DNA of 64,000 nucleotides from Morchella semilibera (GCA_009192285.1 WBVU01000004.1:1448001-1512000), one strand, 5' to 3'. Positions 23,434-36,016 are shown, counted from the first letter of the stretch. Numbers and translations are program-made. The notes: generated from the sequence alone by a model not told the origin.

Positions 23434-25824
23434 CTTTCCGGGAAAATAGTGCCTAGATAGCTGTCGCCGAAGAGTCGCGTAAGCTCATCACAGTTGTTCA
23501 GTGATACTTAAGGTAGGGTAACTTCCTGAATTGCCCCCCTGGGCGTTAAAGCGACGGTGTTTAAAATTGATTGGTAGCCCTAACATCATATGCATGTGTA
23601 CTTACATGTAAGTCAGTGAAATGCCATAGACACCGGATTGAACACAAAACACACCCATCTTCAACCCTTCCCCACACTATCTCTTTTTGATGAATTAGCT
23701 TGGGACCTTGTATACTACAAATCCTTAGTAGGGTGAACCATTCTATGTGCCTCCTTTATAAAATATCGTTTTTTTTTTCTTCTTTTTTTCCATAAGCTAT
23801 AGCAGTTACGTTTCTCAAGACCTCGACGAATTTATATAGGGCTTGGAAAACTCCGCTCTTACCCTGAGCGATGTATGTAATACCTCTAATAACTGTCTTG
23901 TGTCTGAATTTATAAATTAGACTATTCATCTATAATATCAAACATTTAAGTGCCTTATTACGTTGTGGGTAAAGGTCATCCTCTAGCGAACCCTAGTACA
24001 CCTACGTTTAATTCGTTACTTCATAGTCAGTTAAGTAAATTCTCAGTATAATAGAACCATTAAATTTTTACAATGCAGGCTACACGGTTGATTTGAAGAT
24101 ACCTATAATGCATGTGATCCACTCCTAGCCCACTTCCCCTCCCTCCCCCCCTCCCGTAACAGGAGCCCATGTCAACAGGTTCTTATTCTACATCAGCCAC
24201 GGGGGCACGATTGTCAGAAAAGCGAGGGCAGCATGCACCACTCAGGCCGACATAGACTGTGTAGGTTGAGGTCCGATAGGAACCAACCTACGGCGAAGAC
24301 TAAAACCTAATTTATCTATTATGTGTATATATAATGGAAGAAATCTAGGGGGTATACCCTATAAAAGTAACAATGGTACTTAGGATATCTGCGAGACTTT
24401 GACCTTGGAGGTCCTGTGCGAACGATGCATGCATTTGAGCTAAGTGCACACTTTATATCTTAGAATAACTAACAGTAGATACATACAAAGTGGCCATCAA
24501 CGATTGCTTCGTGACTATAAGTCGTTCGCTATATAGAGCAAATTGGGATCTTTGGTGGTACTGTTGAACCTCTCAAAACTCAAAAAGTTGGGGTAGATAT
24601 GCAGCTTAAATGGGTGTTGTTATCTTCGGACTTTCCCGTAACAGATGTGGTTAGTGCTTAGCTAACAAACACTTTCATTGGACCGAGTGAGATACTGTGA
24701 TCACTGAGTTTACTACCATAACTACACGTATTGTTCAGTCGGAAAATCTCGCCTAGCAAAAGATAAGCAAGAGATCTTAAAGTTTCACTTAATTTAAATT
24801 ATTGCATAATAAAAGAATTTAATTGCGGTTACTAACCCAGTAGCCCCTTCGTCACATGAAGGTATGATTCTCTCCAAGTAAATCGCGGGTGCCGAACTAA
24901 GGCGGACAAGTTTTCACCCTGTTTATCACTCTAAGGATATCAATACTTTAGGTACTTAAGGCCCCTTCAGTAGTGGATCCTTTTTGTACGTCCTGATTAT
25001 GACCCCCTAACTAAACCAGCCATAACTACATGTACCTATCGACCTGATTCCTTGTTATGATGTTAATATAGTATGGGTCCAGCAGCTGCTATCTGAATTT
25101 TATTCCAGAGGCATACGCACTAGACTCACGTTATACGGCTACCCTTCTAAAGGGCGGTCGCCTGACAAGGATACGAGTTCCCGAGCTATGTTGAGCTTCT
25201 TGAGTGCAAATTTTTCCTAAATACAAGAGTAAGCGCTCTACAAGATAAATGCAATAAGGCCACGACTTCACTACGTTTTCCACTTTGATACGAGGAGTTG
25301 AGTGTAGTCATTGTTGTCTAACTGCATGAAGTTTAAGCTATTAGCCTCGAGATATTTGGAGCGTCCTATTTAGGTATGGGTTGCTCCTCGATATCCGCAA
25401 CAACTGAAATCCAAACTCCGGGGTAGACGACCCCGTGGGACTTGTTCACCGTCTACGTAATACTTTTAAATTTATGTACTTGCCAAGTTTCCCAATCCCT
25501 TACCTCTACCCTCCGCCCCCTTCATTCCTCCACAAATTTCATTTCCCTGCATTTTCATTTTAAACCTCCATCTATTTCTAACTACACCCTATTTACCAAA
25601 GCCCAAAAACCTAATCTTGTTGGAAGGCTATCGATATAAGAGATTTAATAGAGTAAGCTATCCTCGCCCCTTCCGAGGCATCGTCACCTTATCTTTCCCT
25701 ACACTAGTTATTTACAGAACTTGGTGAATAGTTTCTTTTAATTTGACGAACATATCACGCTACGAGCTATAGCGGCTCCAAAACCAAAAACCTTACAGTC
25801 GTTACCGATTATTTTCTTTTCACC
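23434..25824. other. Gene-free A/T-rich spacer
   Basis: About 2.4 kb with no credible frame; no open frame of 60 residues between 23.4 and 25.4 kb. It carries TACATGTA at 23603 and 25027. TA-rich text with many short broken words could be old repeat DNA decayed by C-to-T change, but I identified no element. Confidence 0.5.
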
Positions 25825-26941
25825 ATGATCAAAAAAGTCCCGACATTCTTCAGGGCAAAGGGCAACCTAGTCAAGCGCTTATTCAAGAAGAAAAAACCAA
25901 ACGTTGTCCAGAAAGAGATAGGTCCAAAGTACTTTTCGAAACGCGACGCAAACTGGGAAGGCACATACTCAACATACGTGAAGATTAAAGTCCATGCCCA
26001 AGAAGGAGATCCGATAAAATTTACATTCACCCCGCGAAGCTATCAAATGTTTCTTTCGAAGGACTATGTTGAGACTCTAGACACATCACAGGAGATAGCA
26101 GATTCCGAGTCGGCTTGGTGGACTTATAGCAAACTCTGCAACCTTATCTACAACCGTGAACAGGCTATGGGGTTTTTTTTCAGAGCCATGGGAGCAAGAG
26201 ACGGATATCTATCTCTGGATCAAACCTTATGAGGAGCCGGTGGTCGAGCGAGATATAAATGGGGTACTGCAACGCAAAATTCGAAAGGCTACCATAAAAC
26301 CAAGTAGGCTGAGGAGGAGAACGTTATTTGTAAAGTGGATGATGGAAAACAGTGACTGGCAGGAGCAGCTTGTGTTGCATTATTGGAACTTGCCGCGGAA
26401 GGGGAGTGGGGGGGAGACTTTGTTGCCATGGTTCACTTTAGAGGTTGAATACAGGAAAGGGGCAAGGAAAAAGCTTTGCGAGGATTATCATGAATACTTC
26501 TGTGCTGTTGAAGTCCAGGGAGCCTACGGGTGTTCTATGGAAACGGACGGGGGTGTCAAAGAAAGTATGGGCAAGAGTCCAGAGATTTCCCCTGGAAATC
26601 AGCTAGAGATTGGGTTAGATTTGGTGGTACTTGAAGCAGTAACTGTTGCTATGGCTTCTTCCACTGAAGGTGGGTCCTCAACCAGCATGGAAGACAGCCT
26701 GAACACCTCTCGCGAGCCAACAACCTCATGTAGTGAGGTGTCTTCTACAGACGAAGATAGGATTCTTCCCGGGGATGGGCTTATGATTGGGTCAGGAAGG
26801 GTTTCTGTTAATTCCGTTGAGATCAGACCTATTTCGTGCGTTTCAATGATTCCCCATGTTGGGAAAATCGAGGACCAGCAAACCGTTTACATGGGGGACG
26901 AAGAAGTTTCTGTTTTAGGAGATGAAGGTGTATCGATATGA
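25825..26941 (+). CDS. Unrecognised protein gene with an apparent homopolymer frameshift
   Basis: An open frame runs from the ATG at 25825 to about 26170. A second, in the next frame, continues to 26941 with similar coding composition. The switch is at an eight-T run (26169-26176). Seven T would give one protein of about 371 residues. The N-terminus is Lys-rich (MIKKVPTFFRAKGNLVKRLF). The middle is rich in aromatic residues (WEGTYSTYVKIKVHA, then SAWWTYSKLCNLIY, PWEQETDIYLWIKPYEEP). The last third is acidic/Ser-rich. The run ends in CAG like a splice acceptor, but the only in-phase donor (GTGAAC) gives a 28-nt intron, too short for a fungus. I recognise no family. Probably a lineage-specific nuclear or cytosolic protein; the break may be a sequencing slip. 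Confidence 0.55.
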
Positions 26942-29376
26942 TCTGGGGAAATATAAAGGGTACCAAGATAGGGGTGTTATCTCAAAGGGACCTTTCATTT
27001 GCTTTCGAATATCCCGAAACCCGCGTTATTTGTAGGATTGCGATATTGTTTTAGCCTTACCTAATTTGCGTCCCGGTAATGTTTTTTTTTTCTTTCCTTC
27101 CCTTTTCTTTAGTTTCTTTACCTGCAGTTGGGTACAATTGTAAATGTCTTTGGCTGGACGAATGATGGAGGAGGCAGTAATAGCAGATGGTTTGTCTTTG
27201 CTTTTTACAAAGATATCACAGATCTGCGGGGAGTTTTCTGTGTTCTCTTAAAGCTGTAGTTGTATAAGTGAGCTAGCACTCCTTTCAAACTTGCATGTGT
27301 AATATTGGAAGCGATATCGAGCCGGGTTTGGCCCAGTAGTGCCTTAGAAACAGGGGATTACGAGATCCGAGTGATTGTTTATGAGTGAAGGCGGCTCATT
27401 CTTTTAGGTTCTGCCCCAAGCGGATGCGGGCCAATAGCTAGTAGTTGTCCAAAGTCTAGAATCTAGGCACCAGGTCGGTGTCCGCGATGGGATGGGATCG
27501 GTAATACATGTGTATCTTAGATTTCTGGTGCGTACTCGGTACATCGATCATGATAACCAATTTGGCCTGTACATGTAATTGGCTGATATGATAAAAGTGA
27601 GCTGGCCTTCTTTATCGTTTATATCTGCGCCCCCTTTCTCTAGTTGTACTAGATGTATCGGGGGATATTTCCGGCTCGGAGCGAACCTTTGGAGGAGGGG
27701 AGGAGGGGGGGGGGGGGGGCGGGGGGGTGAGGGTGGCGGTTATAATAAAGTACCATGCAGAAGAGTTCTTTCCGATTGAGCGAGCCCATATCTACGTATG
27801 TTCATGTATCCAGCCTTAATTTCCCCACGCTCGAACATTCCTTGGTCACGGCCGCTACACCAATTGTAAACGATACATGTATTAACGAAAAAGGGAAAAG
27901 ATATCACGAATCATCTCTCTCATGTATCCATAGTCATCTTTTTGGTGTTATATACCATTGTGTTGTGATAGATATTCTACGTACAGTTTTTTTTCTTTTT
28001 TTTTCTTTTTTTCTTTTCTTTTTTCCTCCTTTGGGGGGGGCTCAGGGTATGATTTTATCTTACTACATGTATACGCGTACGTACTCTTCTATTATGTATC
28101 TCCCGACAGAACACAATAAATGTAGCCCTACATGTAGCGTTTATGATCTCAGACTGCAGCTGGGTACGGGACCGACATCTTGACCACCATACAGATGTGT
28201 CAAAAAAGGAGTCTACATTAAGCCTAGCGTGCCTCCACACCGTCCAAGGCGCCGCCATAAACGTTTGCCGTGATATTAATAAGGGGACGTGGGGGTTTGT
28301 TCTTTCGATCAAAGGTTCGAGTTGTCTCAGTCAGTCAGTCAACGATGGCGTTTTCTGAATCGCATCACATCACGAAGACACGGGCTAGCTATACTACTAC
28401 ATACATGTGGTACTCTCTACCTACTGTACTCACATGTACCAGAACCGGCAGTTACAAATCTTTGGGAGCCATTCAAAACGTCTGCTCGTTGAGCAAGGCT
28501 GGTGCTCCTCGACCTGCAATGTGATGCTGCCCCCTCCCCTCCCCCCACGCCGCCGTATACCTACAGTGCCTACGGGTTCGCACCTTATGCGAATTCCTTT
28601 GGTCTTCAGCATAGACAGACACTCTGCATCATACTGCCGTTCACGGGAGAAACAGCCAAGCACCAGTTTATTAGGTTCTTACTGGCCAGAAAGCCCCTGT
28701 CTTGGATAATGATAGCATCCCCTGTCAATAGAATCAAATTTGAAGCGATTTACGGGCCGCAGCACGTGCACGGTTCAAGTGGTGGTCAATGGGTTTCATG
28801 TACCTACAACCGTTTGCCTCTTTCTGTGTGTGTGGGTGGGATTATATGTATGTACAAGGGGCACTAGCTACCGTCTTTTTGAACGTATCCAGGACACACA
28901 CCCCCCCCCACCCTTTGGGTCGTATGCAGTGACCTTTTTTATCGGTTCTTCCTCGTCTTGCAAATCTCATCCCACGCACGATATCGGCCGGCTTTTGACC
29001 CGAGATATAGCGAGTTAGTTCCTGCGGCTGCCCCCATCATTCATGATCATGTAGTGGCGTCCGGGGTCCTGGGTCCTTGGCCACACGAGTCATACATAGA
29101 TTTTGTTTTTTTGTGGGTCTTGGAATTTCGCATTCTGTACGTTGAGGTAGATACGATACCCCACGCGCGAATCCATGATCCAAGCACAGTTTAATTGTAA
29201 ACTTTAAATACTAGTATACAGCCTCGTGGGAGTGAATGTATTTAAATACTGGTTGATTTCCTCCCTAACAACTCGAAATCAGTATCCACTGCCAAAACAA
29301 AACAAAAAACAGCAATCATTAGTGCATCGCAATCATCCAATACTCGTAGCCTCCTCCTCGCTATATTATAGAAGAG
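26942..29376. other. Low-complexity spacer with TACATGTA cluster
   Basis: No supported gene. Contains a G15-C-G7 run (27705-27727) and polypyrimidine tracts (about 27987-28028). Four TACATGTA octamers occur within 570 bp (27570, 27874, 28064, 28129). Overlapping short frames from 28.0 to 29.2 kb occur on both strands and have no consistent coding look. Confidence 0.5.
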
Positions 29377-30710
29377 ATGAACCCCTCAAACCCCGGCTTA
29401 CAAGAGTGGGAGAAAGACTTTACTCCACGGGTCATCGGGGCTAAAGACTGGGAACCGTACCGTGATCTATTCACAACGTTGTATAATCCCACCACGAGTC
29501 TCAACGAAGTCAGGAGAATATTGGCAACTCAATATAATTTTTATGCAAGGTATGTTTGTGCTTCCATGGGACGAATGTTATAATGTATATAAGAATATTT
29601 CAGGTCTGATGTTTTCTGCTCGCAAGGCCTAAGCAGTGTAAGACTGTCATAGCCAGATGGGGTCTTGGGAAGAACCTCAAGCGGATAAAGATGTTGAAGG
29701 TGCTCTGGATCCAAGCAAACAGAAGACTAAAAAGGAAATCAACAATCTTCCTATACAAAGGCCAGCGGGTGAAAAAAGAAACCCTCCGGCGCGGCCGGAA
29801 GAAATATAGCGGGACAGCAAAGCAGCCAGAGTGGCAGGAGTGGCAGGAGCGAGATTCCCCAGTGTGTACGTTTTGGTCCCCTGCCTCTCTCTCTACTGGA
29901 ATTGATCCTGACAATTATCTCAAACGTATCCAGCTACTCCGTCGGATATCAATTACTTCACTCCAAAGTCCCCCACTAGTTCAAGTGACTCGAGCTCCAG
30001 GTCGGATGGAGGCGCACCAAGTCCCATGATTTGCAGCAGACCGTCCTCTCCTGATGCAGACACCGTCAATGGGGCTTCTTTAGATCAACCAGACAACATA
30101 GAGGAGTTTTTTTGCTTTGATTCATTCCTTGAGAAGCACTCAGTTGTATCCTCTCCTGGTCTCGAGGAGAGGCAAGCAGCTACCCCATCTCCAAGCGTCG
30201 AGAAGCAGCAAGAGCTTATCATCAAGCCAAATATGCTGGGCATTAGTATGTCAAGTCAGAAGCTGGAGCTTTTAACTAAGCCACTCGACACTTCGGCTCC
30301 CTCTACCACAAGTGATGTCACTACCAGTGAGCAGAAATTTCCTGCAAGGGCTGCTTATATGGACCCGCCATCATTGAGACCGGAAGGACCCGGGGCTCGG
30401 ACACTTTGTTTTGACTGCTTGGTTGGTGGCTTTACGAGGTATATACAATTAGGCCCCCCCCCCCCCCACACATACACGAGACATATATTGCGGTAGTTTT
30501 TCTAATACTTTGTAAAGCCATGGTACGCTATCCGCAGAATCAATACTCTTCGAGGCTCTTGCGGGTAAATCGCCCAACCAGAATAACGACTACCTAAGTT
30601 CAAACTGTACTAGTAGTTTCTGTCCCGCGAAGTTCAAGATAAACCACCCAGACAGTCACTATTTTTCGACAAGTTTATTTATAGAGCAGATCAGACCGGT
30701 CCGTGTTTAA
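29377..30710 (+). CDS. Clr5-domain protein
   Basis: The N-terminal 75 residues match the Clr5 domain found in many Pezizomycotina proteins and named from fission-yeast Clr5, a silencing factor. They read DWEPYRDLFTTLYNPTTSLN, then a joined YNFYARPKQCKTVIARWGLG core ending in KN. Exons by my reading are 29377-29549, 29627-29865, 29934-30438 and 30518-30710. Introns are 77, 68 and 79 nt with branch-like CTGAC/CTAAT; the frame closes at 369 residues. The second exon joins the domain only if the acceptor is at 29626 (CGCAAG), not the earlier TTTCAG. The middle is basic, then Ser/Pro-rich (YFTPKSPTSSSDSSSRSDGG), and the C-terminus is Cys-containing without a named domain. Intron 3 contains a 14-base C run. 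The gene converges on the Zn2Cys6 factor at 31231-33109. A nuclear role is likely, but specific function is unknown. Confidence 0.7.
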
Positions 30711-31230
30711 CTAGACTAAGGGGAATGGCTTTCTTTTTTTCTTTTTTTTCCTTTCCTTTTCTCTTTTCTTTTTTTATTTGCTGTTTAGAGGAGGTGATTT
30801 CTATATAACACAACAGAGAAATGCCCTTTTGGATAGAGGAATGTAGACAGATATCGTTGATGTGGCTGAGGGTTGGTTTAAATTGATCGAAATGCTTTGG
30901 CTTAGTTAATGTTTGTTGTTAAACTATTTTGTCTCTGTCCACATACACGCAATATGAGGAGTCGTTCTATAAAATCAAGAGCTTTATTTATTTTGACTTA
31001 AAGGTGTAAAATGGGCCAGATTTTCTTTTAGACATTCTCGAGGCTTCAAAACCGCGAGAACACCTAAAAGGGAGTAGTTTTAGGTAAGCCCCACCCCCTT
31101 CTTTCATATGCTACCAATTAATCACTCCCTTTCAGGTCATCTTCCGTTAAAACTAGGTCTCTATACCCTCTAAAGAATGAAGTGATATCATAAGACGGGC
31201 CTAATAGTCATATTTATAACAAAAACCCCT
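30711..31230. other. Spacer between convergent genes
   Basis: Shared 3' flank of the Clr5 gene and the transcription-factor gene. Holds a long T-rich tract (30731-30778). No gene or RNA seen. Confidence 0.5.
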
Positions 31231-33109
31231 TCAAATAATAGCAGGGAGTCCTAAACGAAGATTGTGTCTAGCCTGTACAACCTGCAAATGTTCCTCTTTG
31301 CGCGGGCAGTTTTCACAGAGAGCCAAGAGCGTGACACCGAAAGAATCCATTCCAGCGTACCACTCCTCTGCCAATGAAACATTTGGCGGCCAAGCATCTT
31401 GTATTCGAGGCAGCCTTTGGCCATTGAGTGCCGTCAGGTAACTCTCGTAGTCGTACTCCCACTTTGAACGGTCCGTGCCTTCCCATAGGTGCCTTACTGT
31501 TGGGAGTGGAAGCTCTGCCAGCTCGTAGGATGTTAGTATTTCCATGCCCCGACTAAAGTGCCATGATGCATCGAACATATAAAGCGCGAGTAATGTTCTA
31601 CAGATTAAAGCAAAAGGGTTATTGTTAGCAAGGTACTCTTCTTGGCACGAGCAAACCAAGGCATACCGTCGCTTTGATTCAGCGAGCACCCACTCTTCCC
31701 AGCCAGGGCGGGTACCCTCCAGCTCGCCCTTCGTTATTAGACCACCGAGGCCTACGTTGAATGCTACAGTCTAGACCCCCCGAAAAAATATTAATGAGGA
31801 TTCTCTCCCACGATGCTAGCCCCTAAGGTGAGAGGATATTGCTACATACTTCAATCTGCATGAGGATTGATCTATCCATCAGAGGATCGTTCTCAAAATA
31901 TCGGATAATCCATATATAACTGTAGCTTGCAGCATTGACAACATCTCTACTTCATTACATGTCGTATACTACGCAGCTAAGGATCAGTGGGGGTGCTCAA
32001 AAAAGGACATCTTAAGCTATATGTATCCTTACTTGTTGCAATACCCTATCTTGTTCCTGAGCAATAGTCTTCAGGACAAATTGCCTATTTTCGGTCGACA
32101 TAGTTTTATACATCTGCACCAGGCCCTTACAGTTCGCCAGCGTCTCTGTAATCTTGCCTGGGAGCATGGAAGACGGGTGCACAAATGGTGGCAGCGTATT
32201 CCCCGCGACCATCATCTTTGGGTACGATTTTAGTATCCGGTTCATGAAATTAAACTTGTCAAAGTAGCTCTTTCTCATCTCTGGGGTCTCGGTGCTAAGA
32301 CGGTGCCGCATATGTGTAAAGCACTCGACGGAGATCATACGGGAAAGCTGGCCTGTAGTGCGGAAGCTCTCACCGCATGTGTGGGGAATGGGTTCACATG
32401 TGCCGTGCATGCAATTTTGATGGCCGCTTTCAGAAGATTGTGGGGTACTTGACGGGGTTTCCAGACCTCCGTTATTTTCTACTGATTGTGCACACCCTAC
32501 AGGCGCAAACACGGGCGGCCAGTCTAACAAGCTGCTGCTTATCTCTCCCCAGTCAAGCGAAGCGAAATTCGCCCCTTCATTGGTATCCTCAACATGCTCA
32601 TTATCCGTTGGGGCTGGCGTTGGAAGTGATATCTCCTCGCTAACAGTAGCATTACATGTAGTAGATGTAATATTGGTGACCTGAACCGCTGGTACTGGTT
32701 GTAAGGGAGCTGCTGGGGCTGCTGGGGCTGCTGGGGCTGCAGCTCTATGTATTGGCTGTGTGTAGTACTGGCAGTGTAGGCCCTTCGTTTCGCATCGAGT
32801 ACAAGCTGGTGTCTTGAGGTCGCATCGTGTTTTTGCCTGTGTGCAGAGAGCACAGCTTTTCTTCCGCGGTATGGTTCCTGTGAGCTGTTTTTGCCTACAT
32901 CTTCTGAGGTGTCGGTCGCGAGAGGACCCTAGATGAAAGGTCAGATAGCGCGCGAGCAGGTGCCAGCTTTATGCCGAGAGAAGTAACAAACTCTGTTCGA
33001 ACGACTTGCTGCATATTGAGCACTTGAAGCCCTCGTGCCTGCCAGCAGCAGCCGGTGCTGGAGCGGATGCAGTTGGTGCCGATTCGGACCAAAGGACGTT
33101 CTGGGTCAT
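31231..33109 (-). CDS. Transcription factor with CCHC finger plus Zn2Cys6 cluster
   Basis: Exons by my reading: 33109-32992, 32928-32033, 31946-31850, 31770-31667, 31597-31231. Splicing exon 1 to 2 makes a C-X2-C-X12-H-X3-C finger (Cys30, Cys33, His46, Cys50). A binuclear cluster C-X2-C-X6-C-X6-C-X2-C-X6-C follows directly (Cys65 to Cys92), after the basic PRKK. Next come an Ala-Ala-Pro repeat, an acidic/Ser-rich linker, and a fungal regulatory middle region: ENRQFVLKTIAQEQDRVLQQ, SYIWIIRYFENDPLMDRS, GWEEWVLAESKRRTLLALYM. The exon 4/5 junction uses a donor inside the apparently open frame (GTATGC at 31666) and restores AESKRRTLLALYMFDASW. The exon 2/3 junction does not close in phase with the GT-AG sites I can see; about ten usual residues seem absent there. 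The gene is therefore mis-modelled, has a 1-nt sequence error, or is damaged. Probably a nuclear regulator of unknown targets. Confidence 0.75.
32709..32740. repeat. In-frame 9-bp repeat encoding Ala-Ala-Pro
   Basis: GCTGCTGGG-type units repeat three to four times and are read on the minus strand as AAPAAPAAPAAP inside the transcription-factor linker. A likely length-variable site. Confidence 0.7.
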
Positions 33110-35368
33110 CGTGGGTCGGGGGTGTATTAGTAGTAGTAGTGTAGTATGTAATGTATGTAGCTGGGTTGCTGGTTGAACTTTGATATGCAAGCTAGTAATG
33201 ATCCGTAGAAATGCTTATGGAACTCCGTTAATGGGTGTAAAGGGATTCCGACGTGGTTTTATCTACCTACACACTTTTCTTCTCTTCCGGATTCCGAGCA
33301 GGGTTTAAATGGAGAGTTTGAGATTGACTCACTTTTATCTATTTGGTATGCGCGTATAAGCTACAATTTGCTAATCTAGGACATTTTTATTAGGCTTGGA
33401 CGCATGATGTTCGGGGTTTTTGGTTCGGTTGTGTGAATAGTGAACACGGAGTTCCGTGTCAAGATATTAGAGGGGGGCCAATCGATCGGGAGATTGATAA
33501 ACACCCGGAGAATTAACCAGTTCACTAATCAGGCACTACATACATGTACCTACATACAAGCCAGTGGATCTATATAAGAGCCAGTTAAAATATAAACTCA
33601 CTAAGTAGCTGCAGCTGTATCCAGAACCAATAACCATCATAAGCAGAGAATTACTCTCACAGTACCTTCTGCTGGCAATATCACCCTGAGAATAGGTATA
33701 TCGCTATCTAGAAATCCTAATATGTTGTTTAGGGAGTGCTTCCTAATCACTACATGTAACTAACTACATGTAAAAGCAGCTTCGTTTAATTTGAGACATG
33801 AGTTCCTACTACTACAGTACTAAGGCAAGACCGGATTTAAAGTGCCGATATATCTAGTATACAACCGAAAAGAAGATATACTATACCTCGGCCAATACCA
33901 CGTTTAACGGCACCTATCCCTTTACGAACCAGAGAACTGTAAGGCCCTCAATAGTCCTTTCCCTACACTACTGATAATACTTCTAGGGATATCGCTGATA
34001 TAAAAAACTAAGTCAGTACATGTACGCTCCGACTCGCAGCCAAGTATTTAACCAAAACCTCAAAACGAAAGGTGTGGCCAGTTAAGTCATGACAGACTCG
34101 AGATCTGATTTATATTTGTCTGGTATTCTTAATACCGTCGAGCCGAGATCAAGTCCAGTCCTCACTGCATTGCACCAATTTCGCGGCCTTTACTGCAGGC
34201 GTAAATGTTTGAGTATAAGAGTTCTTTTCTCTTGACCGGCCTGAGGACGCCAATTGCAAGCTGTACACATACTCGGAAGTGGTGCTAGAACAAAAACATC
34301 AGCTGCAGGCCTCGACCCTACATATGATTATCGTCTCTCTTTCTTGAGTCTCTCCCTCGCTCTGTCTATCTGTCTCTTTCTCCCTCCCCCACGATCTTTC
34401 GCTGTCTAAAGGAGGTTTAATCTGATAATACTAAATTAGATTTGTATGCCACTATCCACCCACCATATAAAACACACGTGCAAACCTACTTAAGAGTCAA
34501 GAGGGCATGAATACCCGTCGATTATCACCTACATCTCCCACGGTAGGCCTCACTGGCCACACTCACAGTATACAGCTAGCTAGACCTCACAATTCGGCTC
34601 GAGCGATAACAGTTATATAACTCATCCTCACTAGATAACTACATGCTTGTATACCCGAAAACGTCAAGTCCTTAGGTCGCCCGAATTTAATTAATTCAGC
34701 GGGGTGCTAGATCAAAGCTTGGAGAACCGTGAAAACTAGACCAATCTATATAGTATTATTGAGTTTCTTTATAAAGAACCAATCCCAACGGTTACCTTCT
34801 TAAGGACTACCTTCCCTTAATCCTAGCTTGGATATTATATGATGTCTCTCGCGATCGGTAGCCGTCTTGGCTGCTATGTACTACTGCGAGTGATAAACTA
34901 TGATTAAACACCCCCGCTGACGCTTAGTGCCGAACCAAGACGTCACATGCGATGTCTATACATGTACCTACACCCGAATCTACCCTAACTAACCTGAAAA
35001 TGGAGATAGAGTGTTCGCTTAGGTTTTTGGGAGTATCGGGCACAGTAGATTCTATCAGCAGTGGCGGAACAATGAGAGGCTTGAAGATCATTCTCATCTT
35101 CGTATTCATCATTCTCAAATGGCTGCCGCACACAACGCCGACTAATCAAGGTAGCAACATGGCGATAGTCAATTGTACCGATACCTAGTAGTACCCTGGA
35201 AAAGCAGCAAACTTTCTCGGGATGGTAGCACAGTGGGCTTTGTTAGGCCTTATTGCTCCTCGAAATGATCACCAAAGGTGAAATATTTAGGGGCCGTATT
35301 GTGGTGACGGGCCATATCAAGACTGTTGATACTAGCTGGGTGCCAATAAAATATGCCCCAAGAGTCGC

Positions 35369-35830
35369 TCAGCTGGCTTGATCAATTGATGTATTCCATG
35401 GGTAAGCCATACGATTTTCGGGCCAACAACTCTTAATAGTTGACGCTGCACGAAGGGCGCCGTTTTCAAATATGAGGTTAAGTGGATTTCTGTCATCCAT
35501 ATTAAAGATTTTTTCAGGCAAGAAAACCATCTGAGGATAAACCAAAATCTTCCTCAAGAATATCCTTGGCCTTTTCAACCTGTTCTATCAGCATGGTACG
35601 AAAACGATTAACATGTATAATATCGTCTCTATATATGAGAGAATGCTCACCGTCTTGCTCATCTTCAATATTCTACACTATATCTAGGAGCTTTGCTTCA
35701 TCAAACTTACTTGTCCAATGCCAAGAGGTAATTACTTCAGCGACAGGAGACAGACCCGCGGAAGTGAGATATTCGTGCAAAGCAAAGGGCTGCAGGAACT
35801 CTTTATCGGCGTGTCCATTATTATAAGTCG
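35369..35830 (-). pseudogene. Broken coding remnant, family not recognised
   Basis: Read on the minus strand, this stretch looks strongly like former protein: DDIIHVNRFRTMLIEQVEKA, preceded by HADKEFLQPFALHEYLTSAG and followed in another frame by FNMDDRNPLNLIFENGALRA. The frames are not continuous, so I call it a remnant. I cannot name the family. The composition (acidic, Leu-rich helices) is that of a cytosolic or nuclear domain. Flanks show no terminal repeats that I can see. Confidence 0.4.
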
Positions 35831-36016
35831 GGAGAGAGTATCGCAGTCAAATTCTTAGAGTACTGAGAAGCTGTTCAAAAGCTGCCTGAATTAGGGTCAA
35901 TACCAAGAACAGATAGAGTATAACTTATTAAACAGGACGCTCCTTCTTCGAAATGCTGGCAGATAAATGAGACGCTTAGGCCAAAGATCGGGGCTCAAGA
36001 TAATCAACCGAAGCTG

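Noticed and set aside
26156-26176. 28-nt intron explaining the frame switch
   Set aside because: Far below the 48-nt minimum seen elsewhere in the window; a homopolymer length error is simpler.
28055-29194. Overlapping frames on both strands of 60-120 codons
   Set aside because: Frames compete with each other and none has a recognisable domain or sensible splice sites.
34952-35188. 78-codon frame with a hydrophobic segment
   Set aside because: Only openness supports it; no signal peptide, promoter or family resemblance.
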